Shown: positions 1 to 9,559, counted from the first letter of the stretch. The stretch is 64,000 nucleotides of DNA from Paraglaciecola algarum (GCF_021532655.1 NZ_JAKGAS010000003.1:62001-126000); one strand, 5' to 3'. The notes: generated by a model from the letters alone, not told the origin. Made by a program: numbers and translations.

Positions 1-516
1 AACTTTATCAGTTGGAGCGCCTTCTTTGATACAGTCATCAGCCGTTGACTGAGACACTGTAATTATCTTGTCTGCTATGTCCATAGCTTTATTTGTCCAG
101 TTTTTAAGTACACGATCTAAACCTTCACCATGCACTTCCATGTAGTAATATGCGAGATCATGAATAGTGACTACTTTTGCCGTATTACCACTCAAAGGAA
201 TAAAATGATTTGGACCATGGAATACATCTATTTTATCTTTCCAAATATTAAGAGGTAAGTAATATTTCCACCAAAGCGTAGGATGCTCTGCTATCCACTT
301 ATTCGGAAAACGCAAAGGCCGAAGTGTAACCTGTGGGACTTCGTTCAACCAATTTAATGTTTCTTTCTCAAATAAGTCTATTTGATAATAAAGGTAATAC
401 TCGTGAAGAGAATTTTCATTTACTAGCGCTTCAACCAATCCAATAATGTGTCGGCTGATCCCTGTCTTTGACGAAACTTTGACTGCTTCAATGTAGATCC
501 CAATCTTTAAATTCAC
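1..516 (-). CDS. Glycosyltransferase, family 4/1 type, N-terminal part (truncated by window edge)
   Basis: An open frame runs from a GTG at 514-516 to the window edge with no stop, giving 172 codons of an N-terminal part. An AGAAGA stretch just upstream of the GTG can serve as ribosome binding site. The protein opens with a hydrophobic strand (LKIGIYIEAV), then a G-I-S-R-H loop, and later has DVFHGPNHFIPL, VVTIHDLAY and IITVSQSTADD. This layout is that of the acceptor-binding half of GT-B glycosyltransferases of family GT4. The donor-binding half lies outside the window. It is transcribed away from the transglutaminase-like gene and borders the exopolysaccharide locus, so a role in adding a sugar to the repeat unit is likely. 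The sugar is unknown. Confidence 0.8.
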   Translation of the reverse strand, partial: MNLKIGIYIEAVKVSSKTGISRHIIGLVEALVNENSLHEYYLYYQIDLFEKETLNWLNEVPQVTLRPLRFPNKWIAEHPTLWWKYYLPLNIWKDKIDVFHGPNHFIPLSGNTAKVVTIHDLAYYYMEVHGEGLDRVLKNWTNKAMDIADKIITVSQSTADDCIKEGAPTDKV

Positions 517-728
517 TATATTCTTCTGTTATAAATTGAATAAATCAATATTGGTGCATTTAGAGATATTTATTTTAGAGATTAAGTTTTAATTTAACAG
601 CATTATTTTTGCCGTTTTATATAATTTGAATTTACATGGAATGCGTTATACTGACATTTTTATGTACGCAGCAGTTTTTGTAACGATTAAATAATTGAGA
701 TCATCAAAAGTTAATAGGATGTAGTAAT

Positions 729-1550
729 TTGTTGATATTAAAACGTATATTTTGGGGACTAATTTTTCTTGTAGGTACAATACTCTGTGTTATCAACCTA
801 TATGGCTTAACTCAAGACATACGAGTGAATAGTTTTGACAATGAATACTTAAGATTTAAGAACGATCAACCCGCTCCTTTTGAAACAATCAAGTCAGAAA
901 TTAGTAGAAAAGAAAATGAGTCTGAAACTGTATATGCACAAAGAGTTACGATTGTTGTGTCTAAGGGGCTATCCCATATAGAGTGGTTTGATTATCCAGA
1001 GACTCGATTTAACCAATTGATACCCGTTTGGGAAAACTATTTTTTATACTTTATGGGAAAGTATTCAGGTATACCTGAATACGAACGTTATCATTATGCC
1101 AATTACGAGCGAAGTTTGAGACGAGGAATTGGCATATGTGGCGATGCATCAATGACGCTTTCACTTATTTTAGATGAGCATAATATACAAAATGAAATAC
1201 TAACCTTTCCTGGACACGTTGTTGTTTTAGCCAAATTTGACACAGGAGAGGAATATATACTTGATGCCGATTTTGGAGTAATTGTGCCAGTTCCAGCGGA
1301 TGGTTTGTCAATAAATAGTGAAAACATTGCCAATTTATACGTCGATGCAGGCTACAAACCATATGACTTTATTTTCTTTAATAATATGTATAAACAGGAC
1401 TACCTAAAATGGGATGGTGTAAAACATTTTATTACCAATAAATACTACTTTGAAATGATCTCTTACTGGTTAAAGTGGCCATTACCAATCTTTATGATTC
1501 TTTTTTCATTGTGGGCATTACGACAAAATAAAAACAAATCACTCACTTAA
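729..1550 (+). CDS. Membrane-anchored transglutaminase-like (papain-fold) protein
   Basis: A 273-residue protein with one N-terminal membrane segment (about 5-26) and one near the C terminus (about 247-264), so the middle is probably extracytoplasmic. The middle holds a Cys-His-Asp arrangement typical of the transglutaminase-like fold: GIGICGDAS with Cys137, FPGHVVV with His163, and ILDADFG with Asp179 or Asp181. The start is a TTG at 729 with AGGA nine bases upstream; a second TTG follows directly. The substrate is unknown. Transglutaminase-like proteins act as proteases, peptide cross-linkers or amidases, and nothing here separates these. The VanZ-PHP gene follows 55 bases later on the same strand, so the two may be co-transcribed. 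The fold assignment is fairly secure and the function is not. Confidence 0.7.
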   Translation: MLILKRIFWGLIFLVGTILCVINLYGLTQDIRVNSFDNEYLRFKNDQPAPFETIKSEISRKENESETVYAQRVTIVVSKGLSHIEWFDYPETRFNQLIPVWENYFLYFMGKYSGIPEYERYHYANYERSLRRGIGICGDASMTLSLILDEHNIQNEILTFPGHVVVLAKFDTGEEYILDADFGVIVPVPADGLSINSENIANLYVDAGYKPYDFIFFNNMYKQDYLKWDGVKHFITNKYYFEMISYWLKWPLPIFMILFSLWALRQNKNKSLT

Positions 1551-1589
1551 ACTTTAATTTATATATCCCATATGGAGAGGATTAAGATT

Positions 1590-1616
1590 ATGTTCAACGG
1601 AAGAATTGCGAAATAA
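1590..1616 (+). other. Possible 8-codon leader ORF overlapping the next gene's start
   Basis: A strong Shine-Dalgarno sequence (GGAGAGG, 1574-1580) stands nine bases before an ATG at 1590 that opens a short frame, MFNGRIAK, ending in TAA at 1614-1616. This frame differs from the VanZ-PHP gene, whose first possible start is the TTG at 1606, inside the leader. It may be a coupled leader peptide. Alternatively, a one-base sequence error or frameshift may hide the true ATG start of the large gene. The sequence alone cannot decide between these. Confidence 0.35.
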
Positions 1617-4600
1617 TTATATGCGGATTTTACTCGTACTCATTACTTTAATTGCCTATGGGTCTTTATACCCTTTTGAATTTATTTCCCCTTTAGATTT
1701 TTCAGAACGTTTAGAAAAATTGCTAAACTTTAACTTATTTTCTAGTGGCATTATGGATGCTATTGCAAACACGCTACTGTTTATTCCATTAGGCATAGCT
1801 GCATCGCATTTATACAAACCACATTCAACAAAATCTATAATAATCATCCTATTAACCTCGGCATTTTACGCATACTTTATCCAAGTGTTACAGCTGTGGT
1901 CAGTATCAAGGATCCCATTTGGGGGAGATGCTGTATGGAACTTGATCGGTACAATAATCGGGCTAACATTTTACCAAAAGTTTAGCCGGTATATTCTCAT
2001 CCATACTAACTTTGAGAAAAGTGGCGCACTTACAGTACTTGTTTTACTTTATGCTATAAGTGATCTACAACCATTTATTCCTACCATCGATATTGGATTA
2101 ATAAAAACCAACGTAAAAGCGGTTGTCGAGTTATCAAGCTTTAATTCAATTTTAGTAATAAAAAACACATTATTTTATCTCGTTTTATTACACCTACTAA
2201 AATATATAGTCCCAAAAACATACCCTAGCTTTACATATCATTTATTAGTTCCATTACTGATAAGCATGCACATGTTCATTATGGATAGTGGAATAGATAT
2301 TAATGTAGTTATTGGCGGAGTATGCGCTTGGTTAATTTACAACTTGAGTAAGTTCACACTTAGTACAGAAAAACTAGCAAACCTTATTCTGCTATTAATC
2401 GTTTTCAACGCGTTAAATATGATGGAGTATAGAAGTTATGTTTCTTTTAACTGGATCCCATTTAAACCGGCGCTTGGTAATAATACTTTAATCAACATCC
2501 TAGCTATTTTAGAGAAAAGTATTTTTTATTTTTTATTTTTTTATCTCTCTTTAAAATCAACAAGATCAAATTGGAAGAGTATTGGTAAGCTTTCGGTTAT
2601 TGTTTTTGCTTTAGAAATATTGCAAACAAACATAAAAGGAACAACACCAGATATTACCGAAAACATAGTTTTATTATGTATAGCTTGGTTAGTATTAAAA
2701 TTGAAAGTACTCATTAAAACTGATCCATACGTTTCACATGACAGACTCCTATCTAAAAGAATATGGGGGTTAATTACCCATCAAAAATTTAGACTCTTAT
2801 TTTCATGCTGGTTTATCGCAGTTTGTAGCCAAGCCGCATTTATGAGTTTGCCTCAACTGCCATACAATATAGCCGAGCTGTATAACAATGATGGAACAGT
2901 TTTTGAGTATTCAGCTTTCTTTGCAGCCGCCCTAGTATTAACAACAAGTATTACTTGGATTGCAGACCAACATAGGAAGGCAGAGATATCTAACTTTGCA
3001 ATACCTATCTATTCAGCTTATGCGAGTGCAGCGACATTCCTATTGTTAAAATTAGCAGTTACCAATGAAAGCCTCTCTGACGTAATTGGCTCTTCAAATA
3101 TAACTTATCAATTGACTCAACTGCGTATTCTTGGTGACTTCGGCTATATGTTAGTTACTTGGATTGGGCAAGAGGAGTTTCAAAACACGGCAAGAATTAT
3201 CGAGCCATACATTCGGTTTACAGCCTTAACTGGTCCTTTCATTTATATGCTTGTTTTATTGAAAGCACATATAAAAATTAAAACTAATAACGATGACTTT
3301 CAGCCAAGTGTGCTAGTGCTAGTCAAAAGTTTTATTGTGATTCTTCCATGGTTTTTGTTGTGTAAAATAATAAGCTTTGATTTTTCTTCGACTGATAATC
3401 TTAACGAACTTATTGCAAGAGAGGGGGAATTTGGTTTAGGTGGTGGCGGCTATTTATATGCATTACTGTTACTTATATCAACGGTAATATCTTTGAAGGT
3501 TTATGCGTTTAATAAAAAACAAAGGAAATTTTATACTTTAACTCTTTTCGTTTTTATTCTTTCCATACCTGTAAGTTGGATTTTTCTCAATCATGGGTTG
3601 GTAGATTCATTTGTAAAATACGGCAATACATTTTCTGGGGTTGATTTTTTAATTGGAGGCAGTCGTTCAAATCTTTTGTCCGAATTTAATTTGCTAATCA
3701 GATGGTCAATGGCTTATTTAATTTTAACCACTGGTCTAAGTGTATTATTTATCATCGCAGAGCGATTGTTACCAGAATCAAATAAATCACCTAATATTCA
3801 GGTACATCAAGATATAAATATTCCTCCTACCAAACAGTCACCAACTTCCAAAACACCTATTCCGCAACTTAAGTTTCCCATAATAATTAGTTTAGCCATT
3901 GGTTCAACTCTCTTGATAGGATTGATATACCTTTATTACTCATCTGTAGTCTTAGATAAAGAATTAGATTGGGCTGAAAACGATGTAAATATTATTTTTG
4001 ACCACCATGCTCATACTACAGGTTCAGATGGAAAGTTATCAGTAAAAGAATTGGTAAAAATGGCAGTGGAGCATGGTTGCGATGCTATCTCTATTACTGA
4101 TCATACAGATTCGAAGCGCTCGTTAGACGTCAAACCTCTTGATGAGATAAAGTCGGTAAGGCTTGCTTACCCAAATACGCTAATTTTAAGCGGAGCTGAA
4201 CTAAATCCGCCTTCATATTCCGGGAGAGAGCACGTGAATGTGCTCTTTACACCTGATAATGAAGACAAGGCTTATATTGAATTAAGAAAGAAGCTGAGTA
4301 AGAAGCGTAAGAAGCTAACTGATGAACAGTTATTTGAAGCAATTTCTGATATTCGAACCGAATCAAAAGATATAGTTGCTATCTATAATCATCCTTCTAG
4401 AAAAGATTTCAACTTAAACGAAAACAAAGAAGACTATCGTAAATGGAATAGTAGCAACTTATTCATTGGATTCAGTGGTGCTCCAGGTCATCAAAATGCT
4501 AAGAATATTGGAAGTTATAATAATAACTTCAAAACAATTGATAGATGGGATCCAGTTGTAGCTGAAATTGGAGGCACCCTAGATCAATTATTAGAAGAAG

Positions 4601-5133
4601 GGGAAAATGTTTATGGTGCAATAGCATCCTCAGACTTTCATAATGAAAAGTTAGATTTCCCACCCTGTGCCTTTTCTAGGATACATGTATCTGCACCCGA
4701 TAAATCATATTCTGGCCTAATGAGCGCCCTGAAAAATGGTACATTTTGGGCCAGTCAGGGTAACTTTTTAGCTGAATTTAAATTAATAGTTGAAGTTTCT
4801 GAAAATAACATCCAGCTATCTCCCGGGGAAAGTTCGGCTGTAGATAAAGGTAGTATTGCGCTGGTATCTGCATCAATTTCTAAAAATACTGACTTTCAAC
4901 ACAAAGAGGTAGACATCGAATTAATTACCAATTGTGTCACAGGAAAGGTTCAGCAATTAAAACCTTTGAAGATACCAGCTTATCAAAATGAAACCACAGC
5001 TTTAGTACCTATTTATCACTCAGGAAAGGATAACAAAAGCTGCTTTTTGAGAAGTAGAGCAAGATTGATATCAGATCAATCAGAAGACAGATTTATGGCT
5101 TATACCAATCATATTAGATTATTTCCTAAATAA
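1606..5133 (+). CDS. VanZ-like membrane protein fused to a PHP-family phosphoesterase domain
   Basis: A 1175-residue protein. The first 780 residues or so are mostly membrane segments. They carry a VanZ-like signature near the start (SLYPFEFISPLDF, ANTLLFIPLG, FGGDAVWNLIGTIIG) and a second, weaker copy around residues 270-370 (YVSFNWIPF and what follows). After a last membrane segment (about 762-785) comes a PHP domain with its metal-binding motifs: DHHAH (799-803), SITDHTD (829-835), a GAELN stretch, NHPS and SSDFH (1008-1012). PHP domains are metal-dependent phosphoesterases and some act on phosphotyrosine proteins of capsule systems. The window also has a tyrosine autokinase, so that link is possible but unproved. 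The TTG at 1606 or ATG at 1621 may be the start; see the leader ORF at 1590. The domain calls are secure and the role is unknown. Confidence 0.75.
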   Translation: MRNNYMRILLVLITLIAYGSLYPFEFISPLDFSERLEKLLNFNLFSSGIMDAIANTLLFIPLGIAASHLYKPHSTKSIIIILLTSAFYAYFIQVLQLWSVSRIPFGGDAVWNLIGTIIGLTFYQKFSRYILIHTNFEKSGALTVLVLLYAISDLQPFIPTIDIGLIKTNVKAVVELSSFNSILVIKNTLFYLVLLHLLKYIVPKTYPSFTYHLLVPLLISMHMFIMDSGIDINVVIGGVCAWLIYNLSKFTLSTEKLANLILLLIVFNALNMMEYRSYVSFNWIPFKPALGNNTLINILAILEKSIFYFLFFYLSLKSTRSNWKSIGKLSVIVFALEILQTNIKGTTPDITENIVLLCIAWLVLKLKVLIKTDPYVSHDRLLSKRIWGLITHQKFRLLFSCWFIAVCSQAAFMSLPQLPYNIAELYNNDGTVFEYSAFFAAALVLTTSITWIADQHRKAEISNFAIPIYSAYASAATFLLLKLAVTNESLSDVIGSSNITYQLTQLRILGDFGYMLVTWIGQEEFQNTARIIEPYIRFTALTGPFIYMLVLLKAHIKIKTNNDDFQPSVLVLVKSFIVILPWFLLCKIISFDFSSTDNLNELIAREGEFGLGGGGYLYALLLLISTVISLKVYAFNKKQRKFYTLTLFVFILSIPVSWIFLNHGLVDSFVKYGNTFSGVDFLIGGSRSNLLSEFNLLIRWSMAYLILTTGLSVLFIIAERLLPESNKSPNIQVHQDINIPPTKQSPTSKTPIPQLKFPIIISLAIGSTLLIGLIYLYYSSVVLDKELDWAENDVNIIFDHHAHTTGSDGKLSVKELVKMAVEHGCDAISITDHTDSKRSLDVKPLDEIKSVRLAYPNTLILSGAELNPPSYSGREHVNVLFTPDNEDKAYIELRKKLSKKRKKLTDEQLFEAISDIRTESKDIVAIYNHPSRKDFNLNENKEDYRKWNSSNLFIGFSGAPGHQNAKNIGSYNNNFKTIDRWDPVVAEIGGTLDQLLEEGENVYGAIASSDFHNEKLDFPPCAFSRIHVSAPDKSYSGLMSALKNGTFWASQGNFLAEFKLIVEVSENNIQLSPGESSAVDKGSIALVSASISKNTDFQHKEVDIELITNCVTGKVQQLKPLKIPAYQNETTALVPIYHSGKDNKSCFLRSRARLISDQSEDRFMAYTNHIRLFPK

Positions 5134-5206
5134 GGATATGAAAAGTGCAAATTAAGATTCAATAAAAATCCAACACTATGTAACTTTAGAAATGAAAGAA
5201 TATTTA

Positions 5207-6667
5207 CTATTTAAAAACACGCTTAATTATCGGCTCAGATTTTTTTAAAATATAATCAAAACAATATATTTTAGAACGAAAAATATACATCAAACAAATT
5301 TGAGTTAATAGATATATACTTGAAAACATAAAGCAAGCTAACAAAAAATTAGATACTTCCCCAGTCAAATTAGGGAAATAGCGACTTATAGCCCCTGTAA
5401 AAGCTACAGAAAAAATAGACACAAAAATTGGTAATGTAATCTCACGCAGTGCAGAAAGACTGAGTAATCTCCAAATTATATAAATGTAAAAAATAACGGA
5501 AAGAATTACATCTGTTCCCATCTTATATTCAGCTAATTGGTATACATCTCTAAAATCAACTAACGTAAACATTAAGCCTTGTGTTAAAACACAAAGTATC
5601 GAATAAAATAGTAAAAGTCGTGTTGCATCTTTTAGCATGACGATTTGACTCAATATGCTATTCATAGTGGATAACAGTACCAACGCGGAAAACGTGCCAA
5701 GTAGAGCAGCATATTCAATCCACTTCTCCCCAAGTACAATTTTGACAATCGCAATGTCGTATTTACTGATCAAATACATAATTGGAGCAGCAATTGCCGA
5801 CAAGCAATAAAATGCTACTTGTAATTGCTTAATAAAATAGCTGGGATTATTTTTGAATTGTGAAAACTGTGTGAGTGTTGTCGATATTATTGGCTGAATA
5901 AAAACAGTTGCTGGGATATTGGCATAATATCTCATCGAGTTGTATGCGCCCATTGTAGCCTTATCAAAAATATTACTCACATATAATGCATCTATTTGGC
6001 TACGAAAAAAGTTGATAAGAGATTGCGGCATTATCCATCGAGAAAAGATCCACTGTTCCTTTGCATTCTTAAGAGTGAAACGCGGCTTCAAAGGAGCAAT
6101 TATATAACTAGCTATAGTACCACTAAGAGTAACCAAAAACTGACCTATAACTAAAGCCCAATATGTTTCATAAATAACCGCCACAAAAATTGTAATACCA
6201 GTCGTAACAAAGCGTGAAATTATCTGCCAACGAGTAATAGCCCCAAGATCTTGGTTTTTATGTTTATAAATAATACCTGGACTAGCTGACGTAGAGATAA
6301 ATATCTGCAGTGAAAATACTAATAATATAGGAATAAGTCGTTGTTCTTCATAAAAATCGGCAATAAATATAGACGCAATAGCTAATCCAACACCAACCGT
6401 ATTTTTTATAATAAACTGTAAAGTCCAATTTGAAAGGACAAGCACATCGTCGATTTCTTCTCGACTTAATAGGTAAGCTCGTCCTCCAATGTTGGTGACA
6501 ACATCCACAAAATTTAGAAAAATAAGGGCGATAGCCACTAAACCAAAATCTTCAGGTGTTAACACTCTAGCCAGAATAATCAAACTGACTATTCCAATCA
6601 TTCTCCTGATAAATTGGTTTAGAACATTGAGAGAACTAGCAATTATCCCATGTTTAATGGTCAGCAA
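5207..6667 (-). CDS. Wzx-type oligosaccharide flippase (MOP/polysaccharide transporter family)
   Basis: An integral membrane protein of about 486 residues with 12 or more predicted hydrophobic segments. It opens with IASSLNVLNQFIRRMIG and LARVLTPEDFGLVAIA, the N-terminal pattern of lipopolysaccharide and exopolysaccharide flippases, and has the central MPQSLINFFRSQIDALYV segment common in this family. It should move lipid-linked repeat units across the inner membrane before Wzy-type polymerisation. The frame stays open further upstream, but I prefer the TTG at 6667 because AGGA lies a few bases before it and the family motif begins there. It is the last gene of the leftward glycosyltransferase and sulfotransferase block. 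No Wzy polymerase was recognised in the window. Confidence 0.85.
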   Translation of the reverse strand: MLTIKHGIIASSLNVLNQFIRRMIGIVSLIILARVLTPEDFGLVAIALIFLNFVDVVTNIGGRAYLLSREEIDDVLVLSNWTLQFIIKNTVGVGLAIASIFIADFYEEQRLIPILLVFSLQIFISTSASPGIIYKHKNQDLGAITRWQIISRFVTTGITIFVAVIYETYWALVIGQFLVTLSGTIASYIIAPLKPRFTLKNAKEQWIFSRWIMPQSLINFFRSQIDALYVSNIFDKATMGAYNSMRYYANIPATVFIQPIISTTLTQFSQFKNNPSYFIKQLQVAFYCLSAIAAPIMYLISKYDIAIVKIVLGEKWIEYAALLGTFSALVLLSTMNSILSQIVMLKDATRLLLFYSILCVLTQGLMFTLVDFRDVYQLAEYKMGTDVILSVIFYIYIIWRLLSLSALREITLPIFVSIFSVAFTGAISRYFPNLTGEVSNFLLACFMFSSIYLLTQICLMYIFRSKIYCFDYILKKSEPIIKRVFK

Positions 6668-6780
6668 ATTAACATCCTGATTGAAGTGAAACACAACTAT
6701 GGTAAGCTCTAAAAACCAATTCGTTAACAGCAACTGAACAAAACATTGGTGATTAGGCTTATAACTTTTGGAGCCAGTGG

Positions 6781-7638
6781 CTAACTATAAATTTTTAACC
6801 AATTGGATAGATCTAAACCTGTTTCCAATTCTAATTTTTTAATATCCTCGACAACAATTTTTCTAGTATCTTTAGATATTTCAGCATGATAGTTAGAGTT
6901 ATTTCTAGTATCAGACCAATTCAACAGCTTTTTCTTCGCAAACATATAAAGGCTAGTAGTTTTAATATAACGCACTAAAGGCGCGGCCTTAGTTGTTAAT
7001 AATTTCTTTTGTAATTTTGGAAGGTTAATTACCGACTGCATTGTACTCATAGAAGAAATGTTCTTTTTAGTATTAATGATGCTTGGTTTAAAGGTCCCAT
7101 CAATAGATAGAAATCGACAAACATCTTGATAAAAACTGTTAGCATCTTTCTCAATATCATCGAATAAACACACCAAGACATTCTCTTTTGGAAACAAGCT
7201 ATATACGTCTTTAATTTGTTTTGAATACAAACTTTTCTTCAAAAATGAAGGCTCTTTAGCCAGCAAATCATTAAAACCAATGTCCCTAAATTGACCATGT
7301 GATTTATATAGTTGCGTTGCGGAATACGCTCGTTCTATTGGCTCTCTTAGAATAACGATTAATTTTATTTGTTTAGATAAGTTTGCAATCCTTTCTAAAG
7401 CTTGGAAATTAGACATGTAGTCTGGAGTAAACTCTCCTGTTCTATGTTTTTCACTTCCATTTGAGAACTGATTGCAATACCACTCCACCCCCTTTGTATA
7501 ATTATTGTCAAAAAAATGCATTTCTTTTCGAGGCATAAAAATTTCAGGGTGTTCCTTTAGGCAGGAATAAAGCCAACTGGTACCTGCTCGTTGAGCACCT
7601 ATTCCGACAAAAAAAGGAGGGGAGATATTTTCATTCAT
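6781..7638 (-). CDS. Sulfotransferase (PAPS-dependent, heparan-type fold)
   Basis: A 285-residue protein with the two PAPS-binding elements of sulfotransferases. The 5'-phosphosulfate loop is GIGAQRAGTSWLYSCL (residues 12-27), and the 3'-phosphate motif is VILREPIERAYS near residue 100. The HFFDNNY stretch near residue 42 and GEFTPDYM near residue 70 fit the bacterial and heparan N-deacetylase/N-sulfotransferase-like branch. It probably transfers sulfate from PAPS to a hydroxyl or amino group of the exopolysaccharide repeat unit in the cytoplasm. It lies between the flippase gene and an unknown transferase-like gene in the same leftward block. A second, distinct sulfotransferase is three genes away. 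No PAPS-forming genes are seen in the window. Confidence 0.88.
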   Translation of the reverse strand: MNENISPPFFVGIGAQRAGTSWLYSCLKEHPEIFMPRKEMHFFDNNYTKGVEWYCNQFSNGSEKHRTGEFTPDYMSNFQALERIANLSKQIKLIVILREPIERAYSATQLYKSHGQFRDIGFNDLLAKEPSFLKKSLYSKQIKDVYSLFPKENVLVCLFDDIEKDANSFYQDVCRFLSIDGTFKPSIINTKKNISSMSTMQSVINLPKLQKKLLTTKAAPLVRYIKTTSLYMFAKKKLLNWSDTRNNSNYHAEISKDTRKIVVEDIKKLELETGLDLSNWLKIYS

Positions 7639-7727
7639 TTGAGTTGCTCGTTGGAGGGGTTATTTTCATTTACATTAATATAGGGGTAACAATTGTAGTA
7701 GAAGGCTTTTAAGCATATCTATCAACT

Positions 7728-8633
7728 TTAAAACCACTTTTTAATCAAATACTTGCAAAATAGTTTAACATTTAATAATAAAAGCGAAAAAGTTATTTTA
7801 TATTTACTACTACTGTCAATATAACTTAAAACCTTGTCATTGCTTATGTAAACTGGATGGAATAGTTTTCTACCATTTTCTTGATTTACATTCCAAGCAA
7901 TAATTGCAGGCTCTACTCCTTGGCCAACAGCTATTAAATTTCTTTTTTGACATGGTATAAATTTAGCGTGCCGCTCAGCATACCAAAAAGGCGTGGCTTG
8001 CTCATTTTCAATAATTTCGATAGACATTGCAGCCAATATGCTAGGGATTTTGTATTCCAAAAAAGCGTCAAATGGATAGTTATTTTTTTCATAATAAGCG
8101 AAAAATTTTCGAGGCAATATCACCACAATAAATAAACATGCTAAAAGCGGCCCTGTATAATTAAAGGTATCTGACAAATAGGACTTTAGTTGTTGGTTTT
8201 TCTTCGTATCATACCAAGGCCAAAATGCCTTCAGGGGCTCCAAATTACGACAGCCAGATAATATAGCTTGATTTTGAGTTAAAGTCCTTGTTAACGTTTC
8301 AAGTGGGCTAAAAATCAACATATCCCATTGTAAAATAAACACTGAATCAAATGATATTTTATGGCCTTGTTGCCTATACCAGTCAATCAACATTTCATCA
8401 CCATGCTCCCACTTCCACCTTTTATTTTCAGGCTTGTCAAAGTGATAAAAGTCATTTACCAAACCTTTAGTGCAATCTCGAGCCATTTCCAGATCTGTTA
8501 ACTCTCCACCGTACAATCCATATATTTCGACGTCGGGGTTGAATTTCTTAAAAAATAAAAGCCTGTCTCGGCATATATTAAACTCTTTATAAAACCAAAA
8601 AAGAACAACTGTTTTATGAATACGGGAAGTCAA
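7728..8633 (-). CDS. Uncharacterised protein, possibly a GT-A type glycosyltransferase
   Basis: A 301-residue soluble protein that I do not recognise with certainty. It starts with alternating hydrophobic strands (KTVVLFWFY, VEIYGLYGG) and has VFILQWDMLIFSPL near residue 100, which resembles the strand-acidic-strand element of nucleotide-sugar-dependent GT-A enzymes, although a clean DxD motif is absent. The C-terminal part has paired aromatic residues (HPVYIS). The start is a TTG at 8631-8633 with AGGTGA upstream. It sits inside the leftward block between a sulfotransferase and a GT2-like gene, so a role in building or modifying the exopolysaccharide is likely by context. An alternative is a non-enzymatic partner of the neighbouring transferases. 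Confidence 0.55.
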   Translation of the reverse strand: MTSRIHKTVVLFWFYKEFNICRDRLLFFKKFNPDVEIYGLYGGELTDLEMARDCTKGLVNDFYHFDKPENKRWKWEHGDEMLIDWYRQQGHKISFDSVFILQWDMLIFSPLETLTRTLTQNQAILSGCRNLEPLKAFWPWYDTKKNQQLKSYLSDTFNYTGPLLACLFIVVILPRKFFAYYEKNNYPFDAFLEYKIPSILAAMSIEIIENEQATPFWYAERHAKFIPCQKRNLIAVGQGVEPAIIAWNVNQENGRKLFHPVYISNDKVLSYIDSSSKYKITFSLLLLNVKLFCKYLIKKWF

Positions 8634-8668
8634 ATTAAATCACCTTTCTTCTTGAATTAAATTATGGC

Positions 8669-9559
8669 TTATACTTTGTATGCTTTCTTATTTGTTCTAA
8701 TCCAGCCTAAAAAAGATGTAATACGAGCAATTTGTTCCCCTAAGATATCTTTGATTGTAGCTTGTTTAGCAGAAGGAGAGTATTCATCTACAACACCAAA
8801 ATCATTTAACAACTCATGAGTAACAGGCAATCCCATATCCCCGCCATTTTTTCCAGAATGATTTTCACCTGTATTTAATATCCAACATATAGACTTAAAC
8901 GGCAGAGCCTTAAATCGAATATCATATTTCAAAAAATAACCAAACTGAAACCTGTGATTTCCCAATATGTTAAGCAATTCAAACTCAGCTATTGCATCTA
9001 TAATATCTGGTTGATTTAGTTTATTAGAAAGTTGCTTATCCAATCCTAACATCTGCATTAATATTGAATAACTATAGATAAAACTTGTGCCACAATAACG
9101 GCACAACCCATACTTTCTGATATAAGTTTTATTGGAATAGTTTAAAAGGTAGCCTGAATCAGCAAACCAAAAGTGTTCCTGCTTATTAGACATCACATAT
9201 TCAACGATGTGGCTATTCACCCAATCATCAGAATCAATAATAAAAACCTGTGTAGGTGAAAATTGTTTTGCAAATATAAGCCCTGAAGCTAACTTAGTAC
9301 CTTTGTCCAATTGCATATTATACAAAGTCTGCTCATTTGCTTTCTCTTTACCAGGAGGAGGAAAATCGACAACATGAAAATGCACCTTATCCGAAAGTAT
9401 ATCTATTTGGGGAATTTCATTGCAGACAATTACCAACTTAAATTCGAACTGAGTTTGTTGCTGAAGAACAGATTCAATAGTGTGTTTTAAAAGCTTTAAG
9501 ATAGTATCAAAATTATTCGCATTTCCAGGGTGCCTAATCGTGGTTAAAAATAAAAACAT
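8669..9559 (-). CDS. Glycosyltransferase, family 2-like (GT-A fold)
   Basis: A 296-residue protein. It begins MFLFLTTIRHPGNANNF, followed by an N-terminal nucleotide-binding layout (TIESVLQQQTQFEFKLVIV) and FIIDSDDWVNSHIVEYV around residues 128-144, where the SDDW is the metal-binding DxD-type motif of GT-A glycosyltransferases. There are no membrane segments, so it should work at the cytoplasmic face of the inner membrane. It has an ATG start, and 35 bases separate it from the next gene in the leftward block. The acceptor and donor sugars cannot be told from sequence. The family is well supported by the acidic motif. Confidence 0.78.
   Translation of the reverse strand: MFLFLTTIRHPGNANNFDTILKLLKHTIESVLQQQTQFEFKLVIVCNEIPQIDILSDKVHFHVVDFPPPGKEKANEQTLYNMQLDKGTKLASGLIFAKQFSPTQVFIIDSDDWVNSHIVEYVMSNKQEHFWFADSGYLLNYSNKTYIRKYGLCRYCGTSFIYSYSILMQMLGLDKQLSNKLNQPDIIDAIAEFELLNILGNHRFQFGYFLKYDIRFKALPFKSICWILNTGENHSGKNGGDMGLPVTHELLNDFGVVDEYSPSAKQATIKDILGEQIARITSFLGWIRTNKKAYKV

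Noticed and set aside
6668..6733. Extra N-terminal residues of the flippase from the upstream TTG
   Set aside because: No ribosome binding site there; the site AGGA and family homology both point to the TTG at 6667.
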